Below are positions 6,046 to 12,873 of a stretch of DNA of 12,873 nucleotides, piece after piece. The DNA is from JAJXYP01 sp035541855 (lineage in GTDB: Bacteria; Patescibacteriota; Minisyncoccia; UBA6257; 2-01-FULL-56-20). The translations under genes were made by a program, and so were the position numbers. The number at the start of each line of letters is the position of its first letter. The first letter of the stretch is position 1. Under the pieces are notes generated by a model. The model searched no databases and was not told where the DNA came from. It was given only the letters and a program-made list of their open reading frames with translations. The stretch covers positions 1 to 12,873 of the forward strand of contig DATKMM010000022.1 in the NCBI GenBank assembly GCA_035541855.1. The letters run 5' to 3'.

Positions 6046-6450
6046 TTATTTACCGCCGAATAGATTTTTAATGATGGACACGATGCCGCTCGCCAAGACC
6101 ACCACGGCAAAACCGATGGCCGCATACATCAATGTCTTTCGACCATTTGCGAACTTCTCGGGACTGCCGCCTGCCGTGATCATCTGGAATCCGCCGATGA
6201 GCGCCATAACGGCAACCAGCGGTATGGCGATCATGACCAAAAAATTGGAGATCGCCGCCACAACAGCCTGAAAGTTATTGATAGAACCGAGAGGATTGGG
6301 GAGGGAAACGGAGGTCTGGCTTCCAGTTCCACTCGCATTACCGCCGCCAATCGTACCCTGCTGCGCAGATGCGTACCGCACCAAACCAATTCCGAACAAC
6401 CAAGCGGCCACCCCGACCCTTCGCAATAGCTTTTCCGGCATTGGATTCAT
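6046..6450 (-). CDS. Two-helix type-IV-secretion-like pilin (D), cysteine-free
   Basis: The protein of about 134 residues has a basic N-terminus and a signal-like segment ending YASAQQ. A Gly/Ser/Thr-rich spacer follows, then helix 1 (about 64-86), loop GGSPEKFANGRK and helix 2 (about 101-121), ending NLFGGK. It belongs to the same superfamily as its neighbours but is a distinct branch: it has no cysteine at all. Three starts are possible. GTG 6471 overlaps the upstream stop (GTGA, coupled), ATG 6450 is used here, and ATG 6441 would be leaderless from the extended -10 at 6449-6457. All three keep the signal peptide. It lies between the anchored 171-residue protein and pilin C. Confidence 0.82.
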   Translation of the reverse strand: MNPMPEKLLRRVGVAAWLFGIGLVRYASAQQGTIGGGNASGTGSQTSVSLPNPLGSINNFQAVVAAISNFLVMIAIPLVAVMALIGGFQMITAGGSPEKFANGRKTLMYAAIGFAVVVLASGIVSIIKNLFGGK

Positions 6451-6457
6451 TATAGCA
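6449..6457 (-). promoter_or_regulatory. Perfect extended -10 element before pilin D
   Basis: On the minus strand, TGCTATAAT (TG 6457-6456, TATAAT 6454-6449) matches the extended -10 exactly. The -35 region is poor. Transcription would start near 6442, one base before ATG 6441, so the message could be leaderless. The same geometry is seen at radC. Confidence 0.55.
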
Positions 6458-6467
6458 GATTCCCGCT

Positions 6468-6983
6468 TCACTGGGGCTGGAAGGCGCCGGCGGCACAGAA
6501 GCTCAACCCGAGGTTCACGCCGGCGTAGTCCGGATCAACATCTATCGTCGTCCCGACCTTGACGTTCAACTTGCACGCATCGGCCTGCGAAATACCAAGC
6601 GCCTGAAGGAACGCCTGTTCCGCCTCGGCGCGGACGGTCTCGAACGGCGCGGCTTCGATGAGAATATTGAAACTGCTGTCGGGCGCATAATAAGTAATGT
6701 TGTAAGTGCTGGTCTGCTCGATAAGGATGGCCGTATGGTCGGCGCTTACCTGCCGGGTGGTGTTATAGAAATTGTTCATGACGACGCCTCCCTCCGGCGT
6801 CCCGATGGTCAGCGTCGCCCCGGTTGGCGGCGTGAATGGCGCCGTACCGGTCGCAACCGGCGGCAAGGTTCCCGTCGTTCCGCCGCCGCCCGCGGGCGAC
6901 GACCCGCCGCGAAGAACGAAGAACAGCGCCCCAGCGGCGATGGCGATGACTACAACGGTTCCGATGATGATTGTTTTTCTCAT
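6468..6983 (-). CDS. Single-pass anchored extracytoplasmic protein of unknown function
   Basis: I do not recognise this 171-residue protein. It has an uncleaved-looking N-terminal helix (about 4-24, IIIGTVVVIAIAAGALFFVL). A low-complexity Gly/Thr/Pro linker (about 26-57) follows, then a compact domain of about 110 residues with the stretches NNFYNTTRQVSADHTAILIE and YNITYYAPDSSFNILIEAAP. Two cysteines in the C-terminal third may pair. Short anchored proteins of this form occur beside pilin genes in other CPR genomes, to my recollection. It lies 6 nt downstream of the pilin-lysozyme fusion and overlaps a possible GTG start of pilin D by 4 nt, so it is part of the cluster. A structural or assembly role for the surface apparatus is a guess from position. 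Confidence 0.82.
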   Translation of the reverse strand: MRKTIIIGTVVVIAIAAGALFFVLRGGSSPAGGGGTTGTLPPVATGTAPFTPPTGATLTIGTPEGGVVMNNFYNTTRQVSADHTAILIEQTSTYNITYYAPDSSFNILIEAAPFETVRAEAEQAFLQALGISQADACKLNVKVGTTIDVDPDYAGVNLGLSFCAAGAFQPQ

Positions 6984-6989
6984 GTTTGT

Positions 6990-7802
6990 TTATGACCCGC
7001 AGGCCTTCCGGGTGGCCGGCCCCCACAAGCTCCAGTTGGTGCCGCTCTTGGAGAGCAAACACGCTTCCGTGATATTGGTCGTCGGGTTCTTCGCGGCGGC
7101 CAGGCATTGCTGGTAGAGCGACTGGTTCGTCACGGTGCAGTGGGGATTACTGCCGGTATAACGATTGCTGAACGCGCTCGGGCAGTTGAGCGTCTGGCCG
7201 GTGGTCGGGTCCGATATGGTGTTCGCGGAAAGGTTGATCTGGAAGAGCCCTATGGACGCGTAATTGCCGTCGTCGCATTTGTCCCCTTGCGCGTTCGGGT
7301 TGCCGCTGCTCTCCACGTTGCAGACCCCGCCGGCCTTCTGGGCATTATTGCTCCCCATGCAGCTACCCTGCAATTGCGCCGTACTGCACGGGCCACTGGA
7401 AGGCGCCTGGCATCTCCCGCCGGTACCGCTGCCCCCTCCCGTCGTACTGCTCCCGTTCCCTCCACCGATCCCATTGACCGCGCCCTGCGGCAGGGCGGAA
7501 AGCAACGGCAGCGAGCAGCTGGTCAGGCCAGGATTGATGGTATAGAGGATCAGGTAGGCGCCGGCGAGCAGGAGAATGCCGATAAGCGCGCTCCAGATCC
7601 AGCTTCTCCCTTCGCTTTGGCGGCTGGCATTTCCGGCCGACGTGGCGTACTTGAGCCCCCCATATACTATAGCGCCGAACGCCAGAATGCCCGCAGCCAG
7701 CAGGGCGAAATAATAGAAATTCACGATCCATCCACAGGGGCCCGCGGAAAGCGGGATGCCGCCGGGGAGGTTGGTGCCGATGGTGATCGCTGCCTGGTTC
7801 AT
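6990..7802 (-). CDS. Pilin-like two-helix domain fused to lytic-transglycosylase/lysozyme-like domain
   Basis: The 270-residue protein has two parts. Residues 1-100 form a pilin-like hairpin: helix 1 (about 26-49), loop SAGNASRQSEGRS, helix 2 (about 68-89), with C23 and C96 flanking the pair. A Gly/Ser linker (about 111-130) leads to a cysteine-rich domain (131-270, ten cysteines). This carries the hallmarks of goose-lysozyme/SLT folds: candidate catalytic E164 in VESSGNPNA, then YASIGLFQINL (181-191) and SGTNWSLWGPA near the end. The domain should lie outside the membrane and cut peptidoglycan, as VirB1 does in type IV secretion. Having it on a VirB2-like hairpin is unusual. It follows pilin E by 4 nt. 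The fusion is a single open frame with no frameshift sign. Confidence 0.85.
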   Translation of the reverse strand: MNQAAITIGTNLPGGIPLSAGPCGWIVNFYYFALLAAGILAFGAIVYGGLKYATSAGNASRQSEGRSWIWSALIGILLLAGAYLILYTINPGLTSCSLPLLSALPQGAVNGIGGGNGSSTTGGGSGTGGRCQAPSSGPCSTAQLQGSCMGSNNAQKAGGVCNVESSGNPNAQGDKCDDGNYASIGLFQINLSANTISDPTTGQTLNCPSAFSNRYTGSNPHCTVTNQSLYQQCLAAAKNPTTNITEACLLSKSGTNWSLWGPATRKACGS

Positions 7803-7806
7803 GTCA

Positions 7807-8271
7807 TTACAGGGTGCATGCGGCTGTTCCGAAACCGCCGATCAATCCCGTGAGATGGAAGAATTGGACGACAGTCGAAACCAGGACCCAAGCGCAAAGC
7901 ACGATGACCACGCCCCAGACCGCTCCCGTGATCGTCTTCTTGCCCCGCCCGACCATTTCGGGACTGGCGCCGGCGAGGATGATCATGATGCCGCCGACCA
8001 GGATCAGGATCGGGGCGATGATCCACAGGATGAACGCGATCACGAAATAGATGACGTTCGCCATCTCCGCGACGAAGTCGCACAGATTACTGCATGCGGG
8101 AAGCGAGGCCGTCCCCGAACTGCCGGTCCCGGTGCAGACGACGAGCGGCCCGTTCAGGATGGTCGGGTCGAACACGTTGCTCTTGACGGGCGCATGGCCG
8201 GCGGCGGCAACGTATGGCAGCGCCAGCAGGGCGATGGCGAAAATCAACTTGATGGCCAGCGGATGTTTCAT
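7807..8271 (-). CDS. Two-helix type-IV-secretion-like pilin (E)
   Basis: The 154-residue protein has a signal peptide (about 1-24, ending YVAAAG), an extracytoplasmic spacer with C46, C60 and C64, helix 1 (about 73-100), loop GASPEMVGRGKKT and helix 2 (about 115-138). It ends GTAACTL, with C152 near the terminus. The GASPEMVGRGKK loop is a typical T4SS-pilin family feature. It differs from A-C by extra cysteines (five in all, one within helix 2). TAAGG, which includes the stop of the preceding gene, may serve as its ribosome site about 9 nt before ATG. It is the first pilin gene of the run and directly precedes the pilin-lysozyme fusion. Confidence 0.87.
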   Translation of the reverse strand: MKHPLAIKLIFAIALLALPYVAAAGHAPVKSNVFDPTILNGPLVVCTGTGSSGTASLPACSNLCDFVAEMANVIYFVIAFILWIIAPILILVGGIMIILAGASPEMVGRGKKTITGAVWGVVIVLCAWVLVSTVVQFFHLTGLIGGFGTAACTL

Positions 8272-8280
8272 GGCGTTGCC

Positions 8281-9585
8281 TTACTGTCCCCTCATCACGG
8301 TGGTTATGGCGTTCTGCGCGACGCCAAGCGCGTTCGCGGCATTCGACGAGCCGTTCAATACGTTCTCAATGGCCGCATCCATGATCGAATCGATCTGGGC
8401 GTCGTCCGCCTCGTACCACGCCCGCGCCGTGAGCGCCTGGGCCGCGAACGTCCCATAGGTCGGGTCGGTGAGAGCCGCGGCGATGAGACTTCGTCCGGCA
8501 GGCGGCTGGGCCATATCCTTAAGATATACCTCTTCGGCCGCCGGGGTAGTGGTCATATAAATGATAAATTGCCACGCGGCATCAACTTGGCCCCGTTTGG
8601 AAACCGCCAGGCCCTGATAACTTGGATAGTTCACGGCGATCGTGGCGCTGGCCGGCTGCAGCATGGGCGCCACGCCGTAGTCCAAAAACGGCGCCTTCTC
8701 TTTGATCTCCGACATCGCCGATGCATAATCGAACACGATCGCCGTCTTGCCGGCCAGGAAATTTTGCATGGAATCCCCCATCGCGTCGTTCCAGGTATAG
8801 TTCGGCGAGGCCGAATTCGCGAACTGAAGGTAGAAATTAAAAGCCGCCAAACCCGGATTGCTGCCGTCCGGGGCGACGGAAGCGAACGTGGCGGCTGTCC
8901 CATCGTTGCTCACCATATTCGTCCCGTTCTGCAGCATGAGCAGGAAAAGGATGTCCGGCGCATCCGCGATGCTGGCTCCCGAACCGCCGAGCGCGACCGC
9001 CGCCTGCGTGATCTGTCCTTGGGCGTTCAGCGTCCGGAGTTTCGGGATATCGGAATCCAGGTCGTTCCATGTTTTCGGCGGATATACGATGCCGGCCGAA
9101 TCGAACAGGTCTTTGTTGTAATACATCGCGAGCGTGTCGAGCGAAAGCGGCAGGGCATAAACCTGGCCGCCAGCGACGAAATTCTGGGTCACCACCGTCG
9201 GGAAGTCGCCCGCGACCGTTGCCGCCGTGAACGCGGGAGTAAGCGTCGCCGGCGCCGGCGCCATCACCGAATACCATTTCGGCAGGTCGTGGTCGCCAAC
9301 CTCGAAAATGTCCGGGCCGGTACCCGCCGCGAACGCCTTCAGGAGGTCGCCTGCGTACGTCGCCGGATCGTCCTGCAGATAATCGACCGTCACGTTCGGC
9401 GCGACCGCCTTGTACGCCGATGCCATATCGGAAAAGACGGACTTCGGGTCGGTGCCCCAAACCGTCAGCGTGATCTTCTGCGTATTTCCCGTCGGGCGCA
9501 GGCCGAAATAAACGGCGGCAACGACAGCCAAAACCAGCACGACCCCTGCCGCCACGATGACAATTTGTTTTTGGGTGAATTTCAT
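8281..9585 (-). CDS. Membrane-anchored extracellular solute-binding protein, family 1
   Basis: The 434-residue protein has the bilobed binding fold of ABC sugar-type receptors (SBP_bac_1/8). Signs are KITLTVWGTDPKSVFSDMASAYKA-type N-lobe start, GTGPDIFEVGDHDLPKW, the signature LPLSLDTLAMYYNKDLFDSAGI around residue 180, FLAGKTAIVFDYASA, and a helical C-terminus. It starts with a short basic tail and an uncleaved-looking helix (about 8-28). There is no lipobox, and no cysteine anywhere, so it is a membrane-anchored protein rather than a lipoprotein. No ABC permease or ATPase lies in the window. Its ATG directly abuts the gyrA stop (TAAATG), and pilin E follows 9 nt after its own stop. The ligand is unknown; a sugar or oligosaccharide is typical of the family. 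Confidence 0.9.
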   Translation of the reverse strand: MKFTQKQIVIVAAGVVLVLAVVAAVYFGLRPTGNTQKITLTVWGTDPKSVFSDMASAYKAVAPNVTVDYLQDDPATYAGDLLKAFAAGTGPDIFEVGDHDLPKWYSVMAPAPATLTPAFTAATVAGDFPTVVTQNFVAGGQVYALPLSLDTLAMYYNKDLFDSAGIVYPPKTWNDLDSDIPKLRTLNAQGQITQAAVALGGSGASIADAPDILFLLMLQNGTNMVSNDGTAATFASVAPDGSNPGLAAFNFYLQFANSASPNYTWNDAMGDSMQNFLAGKTAIVFDYASAMSEIKEKAPFLDYGVAPMLQPASATIAVNYPSYQGLAVSKRGQVDAAWQFIIYMTTTPAAEEVYLKDMAQPPAGRSLIAAALTDPTYGTFAAQALTARAWYEADDAQIDSIMDAAIENVLNGSSNAANALGVAQNAITTVMRGQ

Positions 9586-12009
9586 TTACACCACGATCGT
9601 TCCCGCCAGCCGGTCGCCGCTCTTCAGGTCCATGATCCGCACTCCTTGCGCCGCGCGACCCGTCGTCCGCACCGTTCCAAGTTCCATCCTGATCATCTGT
9701 CCTTTCGCGGAAAGCGCGAATACCTCCTTCTCTCCCGTGATCACGTGCGCGGAAACCACCGGCCCGGTCTTTGGCGTGATCTCGGCGGTCTTGATCCCCG
9801 ACCCGCCGCGACCCTGTGTTTTGTATTCCGCCAGCGAGGTCTGCTTGGCGAACCCGTGCTCCATGACCACGAACAGCTTCGCATCCTCTCCTTTGATAAT
9901 TATATCAAACCCGGCGACCTCATCGTTCTGCTTCTTCAGTTTGATCCCGCGCACCCCTGCCGCCGTCCGCCCCATCGGGCGCACCTGCTTCTCGTCGAAC
10001 CGGATGGATTGGCCCTGGCGCGTCGCGAGCACCGCCTGGTCGGTGCCGCCCGTGAGCTCCGCCCACTTCAACTGGTCGCCCTTTTTGAGCTTGATGGCGA
10101 TGATGCCCGTCCGGCGGATGTTCTCGAAGTCGGCGAGCGGGGTCTTCTTGATGTTCCCCTGCTTCGTCACCATCATCAGGTATTTCTTTTTCTCCCCTTT
10201 GGCCGAATAGTTCACGATCGCGGTCACCCGCTCATCGGCCGGCAATTCGAGGAAGTTCTGGATCGCTTTGCCCTTGGATATGCGCGTCGCCTGCGGAATT
10301 TCGTGGACCTTCGTCTGGAACACGCGGCCGCGGTCCGTGAAGAAGAGCACGTTGTCGTGCGTCCGCGCGCTGAAGAAGTGCGACAGGAAATCGTCTTCCG
10401 CCACGTCGGAACCGATCAGCCCCTTGCCTCCCCGCTTCTGCGCCTTGAACGTGTCCGGCGGCAGGCGTTTGATGTAGCCGCCGGCCGAGACCGTGACGAT
10501 CGCGTCCTCGTCGGTGATCAGGTCCTCGTCGCTCACCGCCTCTACCGCGCGCGCCACGACCTGCGTCCGGCGCTCGTCGCCGTATTTCTCCTTGAGCTCC
10601 TTCACTTCGTCCTTGATGATCTTCAATATCTTCGCCGGGCTCTTCAGGATGAGCGACAGTTCCTCGATGAGCGCCCGCTTCTCCTTCAGCTCGTCGTCTA
10701 TCTTCTTATGCTCCAGCGCGGCGAGCGTTTGCAGCCGCATCTCGAGGATCGCGGTCGCCTGGACGTCGCTCAGTTTGAAAAGCTTCACCAGGTTCGCATG
10801 CGCCTCCTCTTTGTCCTTCGATCTCTTGATGGTCGCGATCACGCGGTCGATCGCATCCAGCGCCTTCGCCAACCCTTCCAATATATGGGCGCGCTCCTCT
10901 GCTTTTTTGAGGTCGAACTGCGTCCGCCGCCGCACGATCTCCTTCCGGTGCGCGATATATTCGGTAATGAAGTCGCGGATCGGCAGCAGGCGCGGCTCGA
11001 TGCCGTTCACGAGCGCGATCATGTTCAGGTTGAAATTCTTCTCGAGGTCGGTGTGCTTATAGAGGAAGTTCAAAACCTTCTGCGGCGGCACGTCGTTCTT
11101 GAGCTCGATCACGATGCGCATCCCCTCCCGGTCGGATTCGTCCCGCAGGTCCCGGATGCCCTCCACCTTCTTTTCAGTGTGCAGCTCGGCAATGGTTTTG
11201 ATGAGCTCCGATTTGTTCACCTGGTACGGGATCTCGGTCACCACGATATCGAACTGTTTGCCTGCCTTGTTCTCCACGATCTCCGCCTTGGCCCGCGCGA
11301 GGATGGCGCCCCGTCCCGATATGTAGGCTTCGCGGATCGCCTTCGCGTCGTAGATAATGCCGCCCGTCGGGAAATCCGGACCCTTGATGAACTGCAGAAC
11401 ATCCTCGTTCGTGGCGTCCGGATTGTCGGCGATATGCAGGATCGCGTCCGCGACCTCGTTCAGGTTGTGCGGCGGGATGCTCGTCGCCATGCCGACCGCG
11501 ATACCAAGCGATCCGTTCAAAAGCAGGTTCGGCAATTTCGCCGGCAGGACCCGCGGCTCCTCGCGCGTCGCGTCGTAGTTCGGGGTCCAATCAACCGTGT
11601 CCTTCTCGATGTCCCCCATCATCTCGCTCGCGATAGCGGAAAGCTTCGCCTCGGTATACCGCATCGCGGCCGGAGGGTCGCCGTCAACGCTCCCGAAGTT
11701 CCCCTGTCCTTTCACCAACGGATAACGCAGTGAAAAATCCTGCGCCAGGCGCACCAAGGTGTCGTAGATCGCCGAATCGCCGTGCGGATGATACCGCCCC
11801 ATCGTGTCGCCGACCACCGTGGACGACTTCCTCGTCTTCGCGTTCGAGGTCAGGCCGCTCTCCCACATAGCCCACAGCACGCGGCGGTGCACCGGCTTCA
11901 GGCCGTCGCGCACGTCGGGAAGCGCGCGCGCGACAATGACCGACATTGCGTAATCAAGGTATGACTCGCCAAGTTCCTTTGTGATCTCTCTTTTTTCCGA
12001 GTTTGCCAT
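9586..12009 (-). CDS. gyrA: DNA gyrase subunit A
   Basis: The 807-residue protein is complete. The N-terminal breakage-reunion domain has GRYHPHGDSAIYDTLVRLAQ, catalytic R117-Y118 in AAMRYTE, and the SIPPHNL motif at 177-183. The C-terminal beta-pinwheel region begins after a long coiled coil (about 365-475) and carries the gyrase-specific GyrA box QKRGGKG (523-529), so this is GyrA rather than ParC. S79 and D83 correspond to E. coli S83 and D87; both quinolone-determining positions are wild type. The protein lacks the extended acidic tail of E. coli GyrA. It begins 8 nt after the stop of the 96-residue gene with no clear Shine-Dalgarno site; an AATAAT sits 7 nt before the ATG and could be a -10. 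Confidence 0.98.
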   Translation of the reverse strand: MANSEKREITKELGESYLDYAMSVIVARALPDVRDGLKPVHRRVLWAMWESGLTSNAKTRKSSTVVGDTMGRYHPHGDSAIYDTLVRLAQDFSLRYPLVKGQGNFGSVDGDPPAAMRYTEAKLSAIASEMMGDIEKDTVDWTPNYDATREEPRVLPAKLPNLLLNGSLGIAVGMATSIPPHNLNEVADAILHIADNPDATNEDVLQFIKGPDFPTGGIIYDAKAIREAYISGRGAILARAKAEIVENKAGKQFDIVVTEIPYQVNKSELIKTIAELHTEKKVEGIRDLRDESDREGMRIVIELKNDVPPQKVLNFLYKHTDLEKNFNLNMIALVNGIEPRLLPIRDFITEYIAHRKEIVRRRTQFDLKKAEERAHILEGLAKALDAIDRVIATIKRSKDKEEAHANLVKLFKLSDVQATAILEMRLQTLAALEHKKIDDELKEKRALIEELSLILKSPAKILKIIKDEVKELKEKYGDERRTQVVARAVEAVSDEDLITDEDAIVTVSAGGYIKRLPPDTFKAQKRGGKGLIGSDVAEDDFLSHFFSARTHDNVLFFTDRGRVFQTKVHEIPQATRISKGKAIQNFLELPADERVTAIVNYSAKGEKKKYLMMVTKQGNIKKTPLADFENIRRTGIIAIKLKKGDQLKWAELTGGTDQAVLATRQGQSIRFDEKQVRPMGRTAAGVRGIKLKKQNDEVAGFDIIIKGEDAKLFVVMEHGFAKQTSLAEYKTQGRGGSGIKTAEITPKTGPVVSAHVITGEKEVFALSAKGQMIRMELGTVRTTGRAAQGVRIMDLKSGDRLAGTIVV

Positions 12010-12017
12010 AATTGGAA

Positions 12018-12308
12018 TTATTGCGGTTTAACGTTGTATTGCCCCGGCCCGCGCAGTTCCTTCACCGCACCCGCGATCCCGCTCCCGATCGCCTGCCACC
12101 AGCTGCCCGCAGAATTCCGCCCCGCATCCGCGTCTGCCGTTGCCGGCGACGTTGGCGGGGAGATCGAAACCAGGTTGTTGAAATATCCCAACCATATATA
12201 GATCACGGCAAACATGATAACAACGGTGGACGCCACGAGGATCTTCCGCTTCGCCGGCTCGCTGAGCGATCGCAGCTCCTCGAAAAAAGTTTTCCTATTT
12301 TCCTCCAT
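12018..12308 (-). CDS. Small single-pass membrane protein of unknown function
   Basis: The 96-residue protein has a charged cytoplasmic N-terminus (MEENRKTFFEELRSLSEPAKRK is the charged region, residues 1-22), one transmembrane helix (about 24-43) and a Ser/Pro/Ala-rich extracytoplasmic tail that ends in a short region with WWQAIGSGIAGAVKEL. Small proteins of this plan are often found in CPR genomes next to core genes, but no function is known to me. The ATG lies inside the 3' end of the upstream MBL-fold gene (14-nt overlap), and gyrA follows after 8 nt. The three therefore look like one transcript. The N-terminal EExRSLSEPxKRK region is the most family-like part and supports this start. Confidence 0.78.
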   Translation of the reverse strand: MEENRKTFFEELRSLSEPAKRKILVASTVVIMFAVIYIWLGYFNNLVSISPPTSPATADADAGRNSAGSWWQAIGSGIAGAVKELRGPGQYNVKPQ

Positions 12309-12873
12309 CTTGTAATATCACCGGCCGCCCTTTGTCGCTCGCGATATCCTTCAATCGAAAGACGAATTTTTCCACCGGCTCCGCCTTTTTCCCAAGCGCC
12401 TTCAGGAAATCATCCGGCGTTTTATAAAAACCCGGGATCGCGATCCGCGCCTCAAGCTGCTTCACGATCTTGGCGGCAACCTCGGGTTCCAAAAAATGGC
12501 CGCCGCCGACCGGCAGGATCAAGACATCCGGATCGGAAAACTCTTCCATGAGCGTCGCGTCGATCGGCCCGGAAAGATGTCCCAGAAAAACGATCTTCAT
12601 TTCTTCCCAGAGAACCGAGTACGCGGTCTTCGCGAATTTCTCCGTCGACTCGCCCTTGATCGGGAACCCTAATATCTCGATCCCCTTGATCTCATACTCT
12701 CCGGGAAATGAGATGACCGGCGCGTCTGAAAAATCTATCGCGGCATCGGTCTCCGTCGAAACAATGGTCTTCAGCGTCACATCCGCCTTCAATCTATTAC
12801 TCTCCGGGTTCACCAAAATCGAGGTGTCCCCGCTTTGCAAACGAAAACATCCGTTTCCAAAATAATTTATAAC
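12295..12873 (-). CDS. Degenerate metallo-beta-lactamase-fold protein (5' end outside window)
   Basis: The open frame runs off the right edge; 192 residues are visible. The start NYFGNGCFRLQSGDTSILVNP matches the first strands of UlaG-like MBL-fold hydrolases, and SFPGEYEIKGIEILGFPI, MKIVFLGHLSG and DVLILPVGGGHF follow in the usual order. The metal ligands are lost: the position of HxHxDH reads STETDA, the LGD position reads LGH, and the IPMHY position reads IPGFY. It should not bind the usual two metals and is probably not a hydrolase. A TTG at 12840 could be used as a start but would remove the first strand, so the true start is likely just outside the window. It overlaps the next gene by 14 nt. 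Confidence 0.82.
   Translation of the reverse strand, partial: VINYFGNGCFRLQSGDTSILVNPESNRLKADVTLKTIVSTETDAAIDFSDAPVISFPGEYEIKGIEILGFPIKGESTEKFAKTAYSVLWEEMKIVFLGHLSGPIDATLMEEFSDPDVLILPVGGGHFLEPEVAAKIVKQLEARIAIPGFYKTPDDFLKALGKKAEPVEKFVFRLKDIASDKGRPVILQDGGK

Noticed and set aside
9899..9907. TGATATAAT on the - strand inside gyrA, a possible internal promoter for the downstream cluster
   Set aside because: It lies over 300 nt before the next gene, has no -35 match, and encodes an ordinary Asp-Ile-Ile run in gyrA, so chance is the simpler explanation.
7756..11733. A 1325-codon open frame on the + strand opposite gyrA, the solute-binding protein and two cluster genes
   Set aside because: It is antisense to well-supported genes. 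Its translation is extremely rich in Arg, His, Asp and Val with no domain signature, as expected for the mirror frame of GC-rich coding DNA.
1..12873. tRNA, rRNA, CRISPR array, IS ends or attachment-site repeats
   Set aside because: I looked for cloverleaf, array-like direct repeats and terminal inverted repeats by eye and saw none. A covariance-model search (tRNAscan-SE, Infernal) would be decisive.

Overview
The window looks like part of a high-GC genome from the Patescibacteria/CPR (Parcubacteria-type) radiation. This is inferred from gene content: a cluster of small two-helix pilin-like proteins of the type-IV-secretion pilin kind, an SPFH protein of the form common in these genomes, short single-pass hypothetical proteins beside gyrA, and very compact gene spacing with few Shine-Dalgarno sites. 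No rRNA, tRNA, IS element, CRISPR array or phage gene was seen.

Left part, + strand (1-4709). The last 55 codons of ftsX end in a perfect intrinsic terminator. A two-component pair follows: an OmpR-type response regulator and a histidine kinase with no sensor domain. Three CTT-half-sites at an exact 11-bp period lie just upstream and are a likely autoregulatory operator. radC comes next, with an extended -10 promoter inside the kinase's last codons that predicts a leaderless mRNA. A near-consensus promoter overlapping the radC stop codon then drives a two-gene membrane operon: an SPFH/band-7 protein and an unrecognised three-helix membrane protein. That operon has lower GC and much stronger Shine-Dalgarno sites than its neighbours, and ends in a terminator.

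Right part, - strand (transcribed from 12873 down to 4766). The order is: a metallo-beta-lactamase-fold protein (5' end outside the window) that has lost its metal ligands, a 96-aa single-pass membrane protein, gyrA, a membrane-anchored family-1 solute-binding protein, a pilin-like protein, a fusion of a pilin-like hairpin to a lytic-transglycosylase/lysozyme-like domain, a single-pass anchored protein of unknown function, and four more pilin-like proteins, three of them recent tandem paralogues. The genes abut or overlap, so much of this stretch may be co-transcribed, with internal extended -10 promoters before at least two pilins. It ends in a hairpin shared with the converging SPFH operon.

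The most unusual unit is the export/surface cluster at 4766-9585. Five of its six two-helix proteins have a cysteine just before helix 1 and another just after helix 2, both predicted on the outer face, so a disulfide could staple each hairpin. The cluster also carries its own peptidoglycan-cutting domain and a sugar-binding-protein-like fold, but no ATPase, coupling protein or ABC permease is in the window. A surface appendage or uptake/attachment device is a reasonable hypothesis; its function cannot be read from this sequence alone.
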